Assembly (NCBI GenBank): GCA_036245525.1
Contig: BTPG01000005.1
Coordinates: 176,689,578 to 176,753,577, forward strand
DNA: 64,000 nt
DNA from: Semisulcospira habei
Lineage: Eukaryota; Mollusca; Gastropoda; Semisulcospiridae
Direction: 5' to 3'
Part shown: positions 34,731 to 45,753 of the stretch, in pieces
How positions within the stretch are numbered: the first letter of the stretch is position 1
Layout: the number at the start of each line of letters is the position of its first letter
Made by a program: the position numbers and the translations under genes
Notes under the pieces: generated by a model
Seen by the model: only the letters and a program-made list of their open reading frames with translations
What the model was told of the DNA's origin: nothing
Databases searched by the model: none

Positions 34731-35813
34731 ATGGCGGGCGCTTCGACTCGCTTCATTCCCGACCGATTGACAAAAGAATTGGTAAGTTTTCGCATTCCAC
34801 ACTCTTTTAATGATTACAACTTAGGTTAATATTGCCAATGATTGCCTTTCTAAAGTGCATTTAAGACATATCTCGGTAAAAATTCCATAAGTTCAGATTG
34901 TTGGGTGTGTGGAGACATTGCATTACACGGAATAGAGCAAGCCCAGTAGACCCCATCACTTTGTATTTTTTACCCTTAGCTTGTAGAATAAAATGATAGC
35001 ATAAGAACGCAATTCTTTATTCAATTATCCTTTAAGATCAGTAAATCATTGAAAATACAGTGTTTTATACGCTAGGTTTAGTAAACGATTGAGTGAAAAA
35101 TCATGATCAAAATTCGAAGGCCTACTTCCGGTTGGGGTTGCCGTTTTTGTCACTGTCGTCTGCTCGAGCCGTTTCATCAACATCTGTTGTTGTCAGTACA
35201 ATTCTAGTAAGTGTAATGTGTATTTACAGCATTATTTCAGAAGAAGCTAGCACTTTTTTTAGGAAGATGAATTTATTCTAACCTTTAACCGTTTCTAGTG
35301 GCCAACCATCACTTGCAATGATAGTAGTTAGTACAGCAGATGTTTGACACAGAATGGGAAGGGGGAGTGAATGGGAGTTTGTTCCAAGTATTGTTGAACT
35401 TTCTTACAAAAATAAGCAGTCCTATAAACTATATGATGGTCACAATTGTTTGTTTTTTTTCAGATGATGACTGCTATCATTATCAAAACATCTTAGCCAT
35501 GCCAGGGGGAAAGGCAGGCCACCTAAACTTCCAAGCAAATGCGGTCACCAACAAACTCCTCCTGCAGTTATTCCGTGCCAAGGAAGAAACTGGGATTTCC
35601 TGGGGCAAGCTTGAAGACATTCTTCAACAAAGTGCCTGCTTTAAACTAAAGACTATCCTAGGAGAAAGTATCGAGGCCTTTTCCAAGACTGTCAAACATG
35701 CACAATCATTGTGCCCTGAAAATACACGGTGTACACGGAACAATATTGCTAACTTAGAAAAGGACAGCCCCTGCAGCTGTTTTGTTTTGTTTTTGGGACA
35801 TATGTGGACATAG
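34731..35813 (+). CDS. Unidentified small spliced gene in the TIR element
   Basis: No family recognised. Exon 1 is 34731-34781 (MAGASTRFIPDRLTKEL, GTAAGT donor, phase 0). The last exon is 35464-35813, after TTTTTTTTCAG, in phase 1, with NILAMPGGKAGHLNFQANAV and KEETGISWGKLEDILQQSAC and a TAG stop at 35811. A 10-nt microexon (35197-35206, TACAATTCTA, between CAG and GTAAGT) would make the phases fit and give 136 residues. The middle exon is the least certain part. The last exon is hydrophilic and keeps a 115-codon frame, unlike the decayed MADF neighbour. It may be a companion gene of the transposon. Confidence 0.45.
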
Positions 35814-36586
35814 TTATATTTGTGATATTAACTAGAGAGTGTGTAATGACTGCACCAAACATTTTTTAGAATTGGATTCCAGATTTATGTTAATTATTGA
35901 ACAGCTCGACTTACTGCGTTTTCATCAAAATGGCAATTTTGAACATCACACAAAAAATAATGATGTCTTGTGCAAGTTAAAATAAGATTTGCATAGTTTT
36001 TCATGTGTCTTTGTCTTCAAAACAGCAAACCTTTTTCAAATCGGATGTTTAGTTCAAGAGTTATGCTTGTTTACATATGGGTCTCGCAAGCTGTTTTCTG
36101 GGCGTCTTGTAACAGTTGCACAAATTGAATGAAAAGCCATTTTCATTTGCTTGTCTTTTTATTCAGCAGTCACTGGGAAGCCTGGAAAAAAATGGAGCTG
36201 TTGTATGTATATACAGATTTATAAAATATTATTTAGAAAGCTGATCATCCCAGTGCTCTTGTATTGGTGTGACCCTGAAAATGGCACTTGTGAACGGCCG
36301 AAATTTACGGATTTTCAATAAAGTTTAAAAGCTTGTAAAATCCTTATTTTTCAAGCTAGACACTTACTTTTTTGTGTGTTTTGTTTGTTTTGTTATGTAC
36401 TGTGACCCTATCATGTTTTCTAATGGCTGTGTGTTGATGCAAATTTTGGTTGCCGGTACCTAATAGAAGCAGCCATTTTGAACACCTTCGCAGACAGTAA
36501 GTACGCCGAATCAAGCACTTCAGTTAAGAAAGAGAACCATGCCAAACCTGGTTTGCTGAAGTTTGCCTAGGCTCGTTCAACCTCAA

Positions 36587-36808
36587 TTAACCCATATCAT
36601 ACTGAGGCTAACAGCTTCAAATTTGTACACTGCCATATGCAAGCTACATTATAATACTTACAGATAAAGATATAGACCAATGGCTTTAGTTCAAGGGTGG
36701 TGCCAGAATAGCTTGGCGCCTAGAGGCGCCAAGCTATTCTGGCACTACCCTTGAACTATTTTAGTCAAACTTATTTCGCACACTGGTGTATTCCGAATAA
36801 TAAGGGTT
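36587..36808. mobile_element. TTAA hairpin MITE, main family, inside TIR element
   Basis: TTAACCCATATCATACTGAG ... AATAATAAGGGTTAA with central AATAGCTTGGCGCC / GGCGCCAAGCTATT. It inserted into the TIR element and so is younger. Confidence 0.75.
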
Positions 36809-37047
36809 AAGAAACAAACCAAAAGATCGCCGATCTTCTCCGATCTAGGTTTGCCGATCAAAAGTTCATCCAATTAAGAACGCTCTTTAAGCGAAGTAAT
36901 TTACGTAGAAAGACAGCTGTCGGGACCTTAAAAAATGTGCTGTCATATCTGATTTGTCTTGTATGTAACCTTATTATAAAAATAGACATACATACATAGC
37001 CTTGAAATGTGAAACATTAGTAAACTGTTCACAATGTCAAAATTTAC

Positions 37048-37126
37048 CTCTTTGGCTTCCCCAATTACTTTGACCATCCCTGACAGAAGAACCGCATCAA
37101 ACATGGCAAATTTTGTGTCTTGACAG
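37048..37126 (-). CDS. ECPAS: ECM29 exon 11
   Basis: Encodes CQDTKFAMFDAVLLSGMVKV and IGEAKE, ending in phase 0 at residue 400. Acceptor TTACAG, donor GTAAAT. Exon 12 continues directly with DPKLRSLAY, so no exon is missing across the 8.4-kb intron 11. Confidence 0.9.
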
Positions 37127-37164
37127 CTGTAAAAAGGAAATAAACAGTCTGTCAATCACAACAT

Positions 37165-37365
37165 CTTTAGCCCATTTAGTCCCCACACCCAGCAGCAGGT
37201 GATGGATTGACCATGATAATTCAAGGGTAGTGCCAGATTAGCTTCGCACCTGATAACACCAAGCTAATCTGGCACTACCCTTGAATTATCATGGTTGATA
37301 CATCTCCTGCAACCAGTAAATAACTGTTTGATGACACTTCCATAATGCGGCTGTGGGGTTAAATA
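37165..37365. mobile_element. TTAA hairpin MITE, main family, copy
   Basis: Core TTCAAGGGTAGTGCCAGATT / AATCTGGCACTACCCTTGAA. The right end reads GTGGGGTTAA; the left TTAA has mutated to TTAG. Lies between exons 10 and 11. Confidence 0.7.
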
Positions 37366-37561
37366 CAGCATGAGGTCAATCAGTCAGAACATCATAGGAG
37401 CAATAGCAAGATCACTTTTTGCAGCTTGAAAATTTTTAATTCAACTGTGCATGACATGAAGCTCTGCTTTGGAAGGTTACAAAATGAACATAGTACTGTA
37501 GCAGAAAGCACTCTGAACACATGTGAAAATATCAAAATCACAAGATCCCACACACACTTAC

Positions 37562-37647
37562 TTGAGGCACATGTGGTGAACAAACTGCACAGCCATTGAG
37601 CGCAGTTTGGCATTTGGGTTGGTACCAAACAGACAATCAAAGACAAC
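37562..37647 (-). CDS. ECPAS: ECM29 exon 10
   Basis: Encodes VVFDCLFGTNPNAKLRSMAV and QFVHHMCL, residues about 346-374. FGTN.N.KLR and QFVHH are near-invariant in the family. Donor GTAAGT. Leaves two bases. Confidence 0.93.
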
Positions 37648-37830
37648 CTATAAAAACAAAACCAATTATTAGCATTATGATCGGGTCAGGTCAGGTCAAT
37701 GAATGAATAAATCCAATCAAAACCACATGCTTTTCAAAGCAGCAAACCAGCGTGGCTAGATAAAGACACCATCCGAACAACAATTTTTAAACTTGTGTTT
37801 TAATTATTTCAAAATAAAGCTCTTGTTTAC

Positions 37831-37947
37831 CTGTATGCAGGACGGAAACATGTTGACAGCCTCCCTAGCACGCAGGAAGATGGGGAAAATCTTGAGGCGA
37901 ATTCTGGTGCACACTGGAGATCGCTTTTCATCTGCTTTGGGTTGAGG
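37831..37947 (-). CDS. ECPAS: ECM29 exon 9
   Basis: Thirty-nine codons (residues 307-345) with CTRIRLKIFPIFLRAREAVN, matching the [20 protein letters not shown] region. Acceptor TCTTACAG, donor GTAAAC, phase 0 both sides. Confidence 0.92.
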
Positions 37948-38009
37948 CTGTAAGAGAGAGCAACAAAATCCCTGAGTTTTATAGTAGTCCTCCGAGGACC
38001 ATGATACTT

Positions 38010-38218
38010 TCAGGGTGGTGCCAGAACAGCTTGGTGCCAGAACAGCTTGACCCTGGCTATGACTACATTACACTTCAGAGGACAGGTCGCGCATGATTGT
38101 TCAAGGGTGGTTCCAGAATAGTTTGGCGCCTGGAGGCGCCAAGCTATTCTGGAACCAACCTTGAACTACCACTGTTGATCCATGTCTCATAGCAGTCTGC
38201 CAGGCAGAATGGGTGAAA
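38010..38218. mobile_element. TTAA hairpin MITE, partly duplicated
   Basis: Core GTTCAAGGGTGGTTCCAGAA / TTCTGGAACCAACCTTGAAC at 38098-38167. An extra GGGTGGTGCCAGAACAGC and its repeat sit upstream at 38013-38048. Ends are eroded. Confidence 0.6.
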
Positions 38219-38232
38219 AGTGAATGTTGTAC

Positions 38233-38311
38233 CTGTCCCTTGATAGAAACTGTTCCCTGAAAGATGGAGAACAGCTTGGTGAGAATCTCGGCGGAGTTCC
38301 ATTCAACACTC
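38233..38311 (-). CDS. ECPAS: ECM29 exon 8
   Basis: Encodes SVEWNSAEILTKLFSIFQGT and VSIKGQ, residues about 280-306. Acceptor ATTGCAG, donor GTACAA. Ends in phase 0. Confidence 0.9.
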
Positions 38312-38554
38312 CTGCAATGGCAAAAGCACAAAACTGACAACTTCTTTTACAGCAAGATCATATAACAAGAACAAAGTTGGCTGTAACAAGACTTCTTCTG
38401 AGATCCAAAACAACACCTCTTTGGTGTGAATTTGCTCATAACAAAGTTTGGATACAACAACAAAGGAATGCCCATGCCCTGGCACTTCTGTTTTATACAA
38501 ATACACTTTACCCAATACATCCTGAGGTTGAATTTTTTTTTTAATTTGCTTATT

Positions 38555-38722
38555 GCCCTATGAAGGCTACATTACAGATCAGGAGATAGATCAACCATTT
38601 TAGTTCAAGCGTGGTGCCAGAATAGCTTGGCGCCTCAGGTGCCAAGCTATTCTGACACCATCCTTGAACTATCATCATCAAATTTATTTTAAGCAATAGT
38701 GTATCAGGATGAAAAGGGTTAA
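38555..38722. mobile_element. TTAA hairpin MITE, main family, copy
   Basis: GTTCAAGCGTGGTGCCAGAA / TTCTGACACCATCCTTGAAC around GCTTGGCGCCTCAGGTGCC; the right end is AAAAGGGTTAA. Between exons 7 and 8. Confidence 0.65.
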
Positions 38723-38933
38723 TCATCAAAGTCATCATTGTACTATAATCCACATCATCATTATGCCTTAGAGAAGGTACTCAAGAAAAGATCTGCAGAA
38801 ACCTTATTTATATCAGGAACTTTATTGCCCTACGCATTGTCTGGCATTCACGACACAGCTCAGTATGGAAGTCATCACATATCATTTAAGTGACCATGCT
38901 TTAGAGATTGCATGAAACCAATTGCATACCTAC

Positions 38934-38975
38934 CCCATAATCTTCTTCAGTTCCATGTCAGCTGATGTTGCAACA
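38934..38975 (-). CDS. ECPAS: ECM29 exon 7 (42-nt small exon)
   Basis: Encodes only SVATSADMELKKIMG. The frame fixes the donor: using the next GT (GTATGC, 4 bases further) would read into an in-frame TAG, so the GTAGGT donor after ATGGG is chosen. It carries the conserved SVAT.AD.ELK motif that directly follows SSDTRH. Confidence 0.9.
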
Positions 38976-39739
38976 CTTAAATGTACAGAAAAAGAGATAT
39001 GAGATATGATTGCAATACAAGAGACACCATAAGGAAAGACCTGACAAGAATGTAAAGATAACAAATCCTATTGTTTTGTTTTTTTAATAAAAAAAAAATT
39101 AAAACATTCCTGACACAAGTAACATACTGTTCAAACAGTGGGAAATATGCCAAACCCTGTACAAATTGAACGTTACGTGGTAGACACGGTCGTGGTATGA
39201 TGCAGATCACACCAGACACACTCACATAGGGTTCTTGTAAAGAAACTTCACTCATCTGCAACTCGTCGCACATGGCACAAGGTTGTAGACCATACTGCAG
39301 TTACAGTTCCTACAGTACTTTATTCTCACGATGCAAACTCAGCACAATGCATCTACAAATGCATCCACTCTTTGGTAACTGTCTCTCTACAATGCATCTG
39401 CAATTCTGATAGACTGCGTCTCCCATGCAATGCACCAACACTGATACACTGTCTCCTCTACAATGCATCAACACTTCTGACACTGCATCTCTCATACAAT
39501 GCACGCACATATTTCCTAACACGCTCTTTCATACTATTACAGATTTCCAGAACAATCTAGCAAATTACACACTCAACCAATCAGAAAGAAAACATAACCA
39601 AAACATTAATATTCATTAAAAAGAACACTCTAGATCTGTCTACAGTCTTCCACTGACATCTAGCGTATACCATAAATATTGCAAAATGTTGCCAACATGT
39701 GTACTGCACAATTTTGACATATCTGAGGTCATTAGAATA

Positions 39740-40708
39740 ATCGCGCCTCTACTAGAACCTTCCAGCATCAGTTGAAACCATTAAAGCTTAATTTATCACT
39801 CGGCAACAAAATCATAGAACAGATAGCCAAACATCATCTATTGGGGGTCATAATAGCTAATCAGCTGAGGTGGCAGATGCACATTGACAATGTCTGTAAA
39901 ACGGTCTTTAGAAATGTCTTTATGTTATCGAAATTAAAGTATTACACAGACAGTGAAGACAGAAAATTGTTCAGTAATGCACACATCATGTCACATATAA
40001 ACTACACATCGACGGTGTGGGATTGTTGCAGTGATGTACACTTAAAAAGACTAAATTCTTTACATAGGAAAATGGCTAAATTAATTCTTGCCGACCCACA
40101 CTTGACGACCGAGGAAAAGCTCAGTAAAGCTGGATTTCTACCCCTTCAAAATCACTTTAAATTTAACAAAGGGGTACTGATGTTTAAAGTGTGGAACCAT
40201 AGCACTCCAGAATATCTAACAGAGCTGTTTAACAAATCAGACTCCTGCTATGGGAATATGAGGGGTCTTTATATTGTTCCAAAACCCTGAATAGATATAT
40301 TTAAATCTACTTTGTCATTTGCGGGTTCCACACTGTGGAACTCGCTCCCACATCACGTTAAAGCCACTCCGACATTATCTCGTTTCAAGACAAGTCTTTA
40401 TAGATACCTGATATCAATCAAATAACAATATCTAGTTATATGTAGACACATGAATGTACGTGTATATTCTAACAATCATGTGTATGTGCGTGTGTGCGCG
40501 TGTGTGTGGACGCACGCGAGTGCGTTTGTGCGTGTATGTGTTTAGTGGACTATAATTATATCTTGCATCACTGTGCTTTGATGTCCCTGTTTTATGTATA
40601 TTTTGTACTTGGTCGTAGTTGTAGCAACGGCAGGTACGAAAAATGACATAGTCACTGACTGTGTTAATATCTTCACTTTTGTAAAATAAAGATTGATTCA
40701 TTGATTCC
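39740..40708 (+). mobile_element. LINE 3' end (CR1/Jockey-like)
   Basis: A plus-strand frame (39772-40290 and after a TGA to 40424) gives HHLLGVIIANQLRWQMHIDN, SHINYTSTVWDCCSD, HRKMAKLILADPHLT and STLWNSLPHHVKATPTLSRF, the C-terminal segment of mollusc-type CR1/Jockey reverse transcriptases. The TGA at 40288 replaces an Arg. The 3' end has AATAAAGATTGATTCATTGA, a GATT-type tail. The catalytic domain is absent (5' truncation). Lies in ECM29 intron 6. Confidence 0.75.
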
Positions 40709-40896
40709 AGTCTAATGTAGGTCAGACTTTTCAACAATGTAGCGAAAATACGCAACATTCTAAATGCACAACAAAAATCGAAAGGTACATGATACTGATG
40801 CAAAACAACTCAAATGAACACCGGGTCTTTCCTATGATTAACACAAACATGCCCTAAAAATATTAACACAACCACAAATGTAACATTGAAACTCAA

Positions 40897-41112
40897 CCCA
40901 TTTAACCCCATGGTCCAATTTCCTTAATTTTGGAGATGTTACTTAACGACTATGAGCCAGCTGCAGGAGACAGATTGACCATGATAATTCAAGGGTAGTG
41001 CCAGATGAGCTTGGTGCCTTAAGATGCCATGCTCATCTGGCTCTACCCTTGAATTATCATGGTCAATGTCAATCCATCTCCCGTTGTTGGGTGCTGGGGC
41101 TAAATGGGTCAA
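40897..41112. mobile_element. TTAA hairpin MITE, main family, copy
   Basis: Left TTTAACCCCATGG and right GGGGCTAAATGGG with core AATTCAAGGGTAGTGCCAGA / CTACCCTTGAATTATCATGG. Two smaller hairpin remnants (41113-41180 and 41217-41283) follow, ending at GGGTTAA. Confidence 0.65.
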
Positions 41113-41312
41113 ACCCCTTGCACATGCACCCACCAGTGCTGTCAAAAGTACAGGTGGCTGCTTGTACAATGGGGTTAATATAAACTTGTCAATAGTCGGT
41201 GTTTAAAACATTTCTTAATCCATTACTGTCTGCAGCAGATTTTTGTGTGATATTTCCTACTGGTATCATCACCAAAAGGGTTAAGATCCACACAGAAAAC
41301 ATGTTTTCTTAC

Positions 41313-41564
41313 CTGTGTCGTGTGTCTGATGAGGCGACGACATAATGACAAGCTACTTCAGCCTCGGACATTACTTCACTGCTGAGAAAGTTCAAAATGC
41401 CCAGCTTGGCCTTCTCCAGGTTTTCGGGGGACAGTGGCGACTCCCCAAGCACTCGTTTCAGGGCCTTTTCACTTAGCCCTGGGGGTGGAGGAGGTGAAAG
41501 GGGTGGGGCTGTTCCACCCCCTCCCTCACTCCCACCACTTGCACCTGCTGCTGGAACGTGGTAA
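41313..41564 (-). CDS. ECPAS: ECM29 exon 6
   Basis: The longest exon here (252 nt, residues about 182-266). It starts with a low-complexity Gly/Ser/Pro linker (SPPPPPPGLSEKALKRVLGE). This is followed by the conserved helix ENLEKAKLGILNFLSSE and then YVVASSDTRH. The linker matches the variable Ser/Gly-rich linker seen at the same place in vertebrate ECM29. Confidence 0.93.
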
Positions 41565-41740
41565 CTGGTGAAGACAGAAATAAATCATGATCATGAACAG
41601 CAATGTTACAACAGTTTTAAAAGAGTTCTAATTACATTTGTCCCCCTTCTACCTGTAGCCAACAGTACTGAGTGGGTTAAAAATAAAGAAAACATCAAAT
41701 ATAAAGTGTCACTTTGTTCAACCAACAGCTGTCACTGTAC

Positions 41741-41890
41741 CTGTATGGCAGCAGCAAAACATCCATCATGTAATCAAGCAAAAGGCGCCTGGTGATGGGT
41801 AGGTCCCCAAACTTAAACTTTGCACGTCGATCTTCCACTGTACGAGGCATCTTCACATGCTGCAGGGCAGGAATCAGCAACTGGAGCAGA
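41741..41890 (-). CDS. ECPAS: ECM29 exon 5
   Basis: Encodes residues about 132-182, including LLQLLIPALQHVKMP and RRLLLDYMMDVLLLPY. Acceptor GTGACAG, donor GTACAG. Phase 2 to phase 2. Confidence 0.93.
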
Positions 41891-42536
41891 CTGTCACACA
41901 CACAAAATAAGTTTACTTTGTCATCAAGATAATGTGCGCATTAAACTGCTGTACATACCCCCTACTCCACTGCAGTATACCTCCTGCCAAAACCATAAAA
42001 AAAATATGTTGTCGATCTGTGCAGTGATTTAAACTATCAATTCCTGGGGCAAAGAGTTGGAAACATAAAGAATTAAATATCTAAAAGCACACAGACGGTC
42101 TATGCAGAGACGTGGGACCCAGTGCTTACCAGCTTTTCAAAGCGCATACATAGAAGTAGAACCATCTTTAACTTATTTCCCATCATAACGCGACTCCAGT
42201 CGCGTTAGCATCACTTGCCCCAACCATCGTAACGCGACCCCGGTCATGTTCTGCTCGTGGCATGCACTGCTGCAACGCGACTGTTGTCGCGTTGTGGTTT
42301 GTTTTTTTTAAATCGCATGAAGCAGAGCAGATGGTCAAAGGGAAGCAACCACTATATGTTTCACCAACCATTTCTCTCTGAAAGTGACTGCCCTTGTGGG
42401 AATGGCCTGTGTTTAGTCACTGTCTATGCGAATTTCTTGCAACTCACTCATTGTTTCCAAACTATCGATGGCATCGGAACAGTGGCGTTCCTATTGAAAA
42501 CTGTAATTTGATAGTGTTCAAGCTTCAACAGGTTTA

Positions 42537-42750
42537 TTAACTCATTCTACCCCAGACACACCACAGCAAGATAAGGATCGACCATGATAGTTCAAGAGTG
42601 ATGCCAGAATAGCTTGGCGCCTATGGGCGCCAAGCTATTCTGGCATCACCCTTGAACTATCATGGTCGATCTGTGTCCTGCACTGCAATGCAGTCTTCAG
42701 AGAACGACGGCAAAATTTGGTGATTTTGGTGTTGGGGTAGAATGAGTTAA
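42537..42750. mobile_element. TTAA hairpin MITE, intact 214-bp copy
   Basis: TTAACTCATTCTACCCCA and TGGGGTAGAATGAGTTAA are perfect inverted ends. The core is AATAGCTTGGCGCC / GGCGCCAAGCTATT flanked by GTTCAAGAGTGATGCC and its complement. Between exons 4 and 5. Confidence 0.85.
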
Positions 42751-43346
42751 TGTGAAGTGCCCTGCAGATTCTGAAGGAACTTGTGAAAGTGGTTAGATCT
42801 GTTTTGGATGTGTACAATCATGTCTTCACTTTCAGTGTGTGTGGCTGAAGACTTTTTTAGCACTGCTTTTAACATCAGCCCAAGAGACAGTTGGAGGCAG
42901 TGTTGTGAGTGGTGTTATCATCATCTTGTTTCTGATGGACTGTTCAGACATATTTCACAACAGTTGCATTTTCTAATTTGTGTGTGATTTCTCTGCTTGT
43001 GGAATACAATTTTCTGCCATGTTGGTGAGTACATCTTGGTTTTTTGTTGCATGTTCTTATACTGTTGCTACCAAAACTTTTTTTTCATTTGTTGCTCCAT
43101 CATGTTTGTTCTGTTGCATAATAATAATCCAATTGGTTCGACTTCCCACTAAACATGCATATTTTGGAAGAGTACGTTTAATGCTCTTTCCAACAATACC
43201 AAATGTATCAATGGTTGTTAGCTTGGGAGGCCATGAAAATTAATTCAATCTACCCCAAAAATGTACGTCACCAGGGAACACATGTGCTTTCCCTCATTCA
43301 TCTGCAGGGAAGCAACTAGCTGAGCACTGTTACGATGGGAAAGAGT

Positions 43347-43433
43347 TAACCCTTTGGGTGTAGGTAGCAGATTTTGTCATGATTCCTGCAGGAATCATCA
43401 TGACTGAAACCGCTACTGACACCAGAAGGGTTA
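43347..43433. mobile_element. Short TTAA MITE
   Basis: TTAACCCTTTGGGTGTAG at the left, CACCAGAAGGGTTAA at the right, with TGATTCCTGCAGGAATCA in the centre. Related pieces lie at 41217-41283 and around 26390. Confidence 0.65.
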
Positions 43434-43860
43434 ACTGACCACACTAAACAGAACCTTATGCAAAAGCGACCAACCCACTCAGAAGAAGCACAGATCTATC
43501 CTAACCACCACCACCAACCCCTGTTTTATAGCTTATGAGGCTCTTTGCCTTGAGTTGATCTCATATGTATGTGTGATTAACAAGAGAAATAAAAACTCAT
43601 GAGTCAAGCATGTTCCTTTGGCAGAGACAGCACTGAAAACCATACAACAAGGAGGTATACATTATCAGGAGCCCCCGCAGTTGCAGGGCTCATGAGGATC
43701 CATGCCTCTAGCTGAAACCATTTTGTGTACATGGTCCTTTGGCAGATGGGTAACTTTGACATCGAATTTACAAGGATTAAAAAAAAAACACCCTTGTGCA
43801 TACTGGCACTGTAAACAGAAAACGGTGGCTACATGCACAACGGGGCTGATAATGGCTTAC

Positions 43861-43979
43861 CTGTCTTGGTGGTTTGGTGGCCGCCCTTCCAGACAGCATA
43901 TTAATTGGGGTACTAACTCAGCTTGTTTCTCAGTATCCAGTCGTGGAAAGCCCATCTTGATGTACAGAATGTTGAAATT
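43861..43979 (-). CDS. ECPAS: ECM29 exon 4
   Basis: Encodes residues 93-131, with LYIKMGFPRLDTEKQAELVP, matching the NFTIIYVKMGYPRL block of vertebrate ECM29. Acceptor ATTTCAG, donor GTAAGC. Leaves two bases for exon 5. Confidence 0.93.
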
Positions 43980-44388
43980 CTGAAATTTACCAAGCATAAT
44001 CCCTGCTCAAGCAAAGATGTATGCACTTTCCTCACTATGTATATGCATACTTTGGCAGATGGTTATCATTGATCCCTATGCAGAAAACACTTTTTGTTTT
44101 GTTTTTCAAACAAGGTCAAGCAACACATATAATGTCACTCACTTTGCTGAGAAAAAAAAGAGGAAAAAATAGAAAAGAAGTGTAACACATTTTGCCTCAA
44201 GCAATTATCGGGACAATGACACACATCAACACACACCACTCTTTTGGCCTCCCTTACTATTATATACAGACACAAGTTTATCTTTTTTCATCACTAAAGA
44301 TAACGAAACATCAGCGTCACTAGTACATATATATCACATGTATGCACAGAGGTGTGAAAAGGTTCACAAAGGTCCTTTTTGGTGTAAA

Positions 44389-44740
44389 AAATGAATTTTT
44401 TTCTAAAATGTATTTTTTAAAAAATACTTACTGATGGCATTACTATATATGAATACACTCTATAGCCTATCGATTTCAGCCTAAAGTTGTGTCCACTGCA
44501 CATCTGGGGAGGAGACACTGTGGATCCATGCATAGGAGCCCCGGGTGGCCTCCCCTTACCAACCTATCCGGTCATGAGTAGGGTGAAAGCCCGCCAGTTT
44601 CACACTTAGCCAACAGAGGCAAGCGGGGCAGGAGGGAGGGCTATCCGAGTAATGCCATCGGTAAGTATTTTTCAAAAAAATACATTTTAGAAAAAAATTC
44701 ATTTGTTTTCTCAAAATACATTACCGATGGCATTACTATA
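44389..44740. repeat. DIRS C left terminus plus internal complementary region
   Basis: Left end (CTAAAATGTATTTTTT, ACTTACTGATGGCATTACTA) is complemented at 44655-44695 (ATGCCATCGGTAAGTATTTT ... ACATTTTAGAAAAAAATTCA). This is fused to the complement of the right end (TTTGTTTTCTCAAAATACAT, then TACCGATGGCATTACTATA). Confidence 0.85.
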
Positions 44741-45640
44741 TGGAAGAATAGCGAAGAGGAGGAGGGTGCCAACACCTAACCCCCCGACCCCGCAGGCCCT
44801 CGAAGGAGCACTCCCGACGATTTCAGTTAAGACGTATCTATGGCGCCTGAGGCGCGCGGAGGGAGTGCAGGGCTGCGGAGATGTCGCCCAGCAGGGCCAG
44901 GGAGTCACGCTGGCCGGAAAGGTAACGGAGATAGAAGCGGGCGAAGGAGGAGTCTGCACGCCAGCCTACCGACGTCACGTTGTCCTTAGCCGAGCAGTTG
45001 GTGGCCACTGCTCGTAGATCCTACTTCATGCGCCCTGATCTGTAACCTTCTATCCCCGTCAGGGGAGAGGTCTTTGTAGGCCGATCGAATCACCCACTGC
45101 AGCCACGACGATACCGTCTGGGCTGAGATAACCGGCCTGCCTGGTGAAAGTGGGAGGAAAAGGCAGGAGCGGCCTAGGTGCCACAGCTTTGAGCAACGCA
45201 GGTAAGTCCTCAGAGCCCGGACCGGGTCCTGTTGACGTGACCCACGGGATTGATCTGTTCCTCTGAGCGGATGTACGGTTAGTATCTGGGACGCAGCCGA
45301 GGGAGGCAGGTTCTTGGCCAGAAAGGACGGGTCAGTGAGCAGCTGCGCCGAGCCATCGGCTCGAAACTGCAAGCACGCGGGGCATACCGAGAGCGCATGA
45401 AGCTCGCTCACGCGGGACGCCGTGGCGAGTGCCAGGAGGAAACACGTTTTCCAGGTCAGATCAGAGAACCGTGCCAAGGGCAGGGGTTCGAAGCGGTCCG
45501 AATTTAACCACGTCAGTACACAGGCGAGGTCCCACCGAGGTATGAGCAAACGGGAGACTGGACGTCAAAGTTCAAACTGCGCCAACAGGTTTAAAAGGTC
45601 TTTGCAAGCGCCCGGATCCAGGAGGCCCAGGTGGCGGTAA
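44741..45640 (-). pseudogene. DIRS C tyrosine recombinase, frameshifted
   Basis: DLACVLTWLNSDRFEPLPLA, RVSELHALSVCPACLQFRAD and LQIRAHEV are readable. A one-base break inside the His-x-x-Arg box (HEVGS) moves the Tyr box to another frame near 44940. G runs at 45754-45777 and elsewhere disrupt the N-terminal part. Confidence 0.75.
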
Positions 45641-45753
45641 GAATCCGCAATCATGGCGCGGTAGCCCTTGACGGTAATATATAGGTGCGAAGCCTTGGTT
45701 GTCAAAGAGCCACAGGAAGAATTCCGCCAGTTGGGGGGGGTAGTTAAATTCGT

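Larger units (their letters stand above)
33738..36881 (+). mobile_element. TIR DNA element with MADF pseudogene (PIF/Harbinger-like?)
   Basis: GTTCTTAATTAAACGAAC at 33738 is inverted at 36864-36881 (GTTCATCCAATTAAGAAC). It contains a MADF-type pseudogene and a small spliced gene on the plus strand, both with ATGGCGG starts, plus AATAAA signals near 34231 and 36317. MADF proteins accompany the transposase in PIF/Harbinger elements, which suggests that superfamily. No DDE transposase is visible and the target duplication is unclear. A TTAA hairpin MITE lies inside (36587-36808). Confidence 0.5.
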
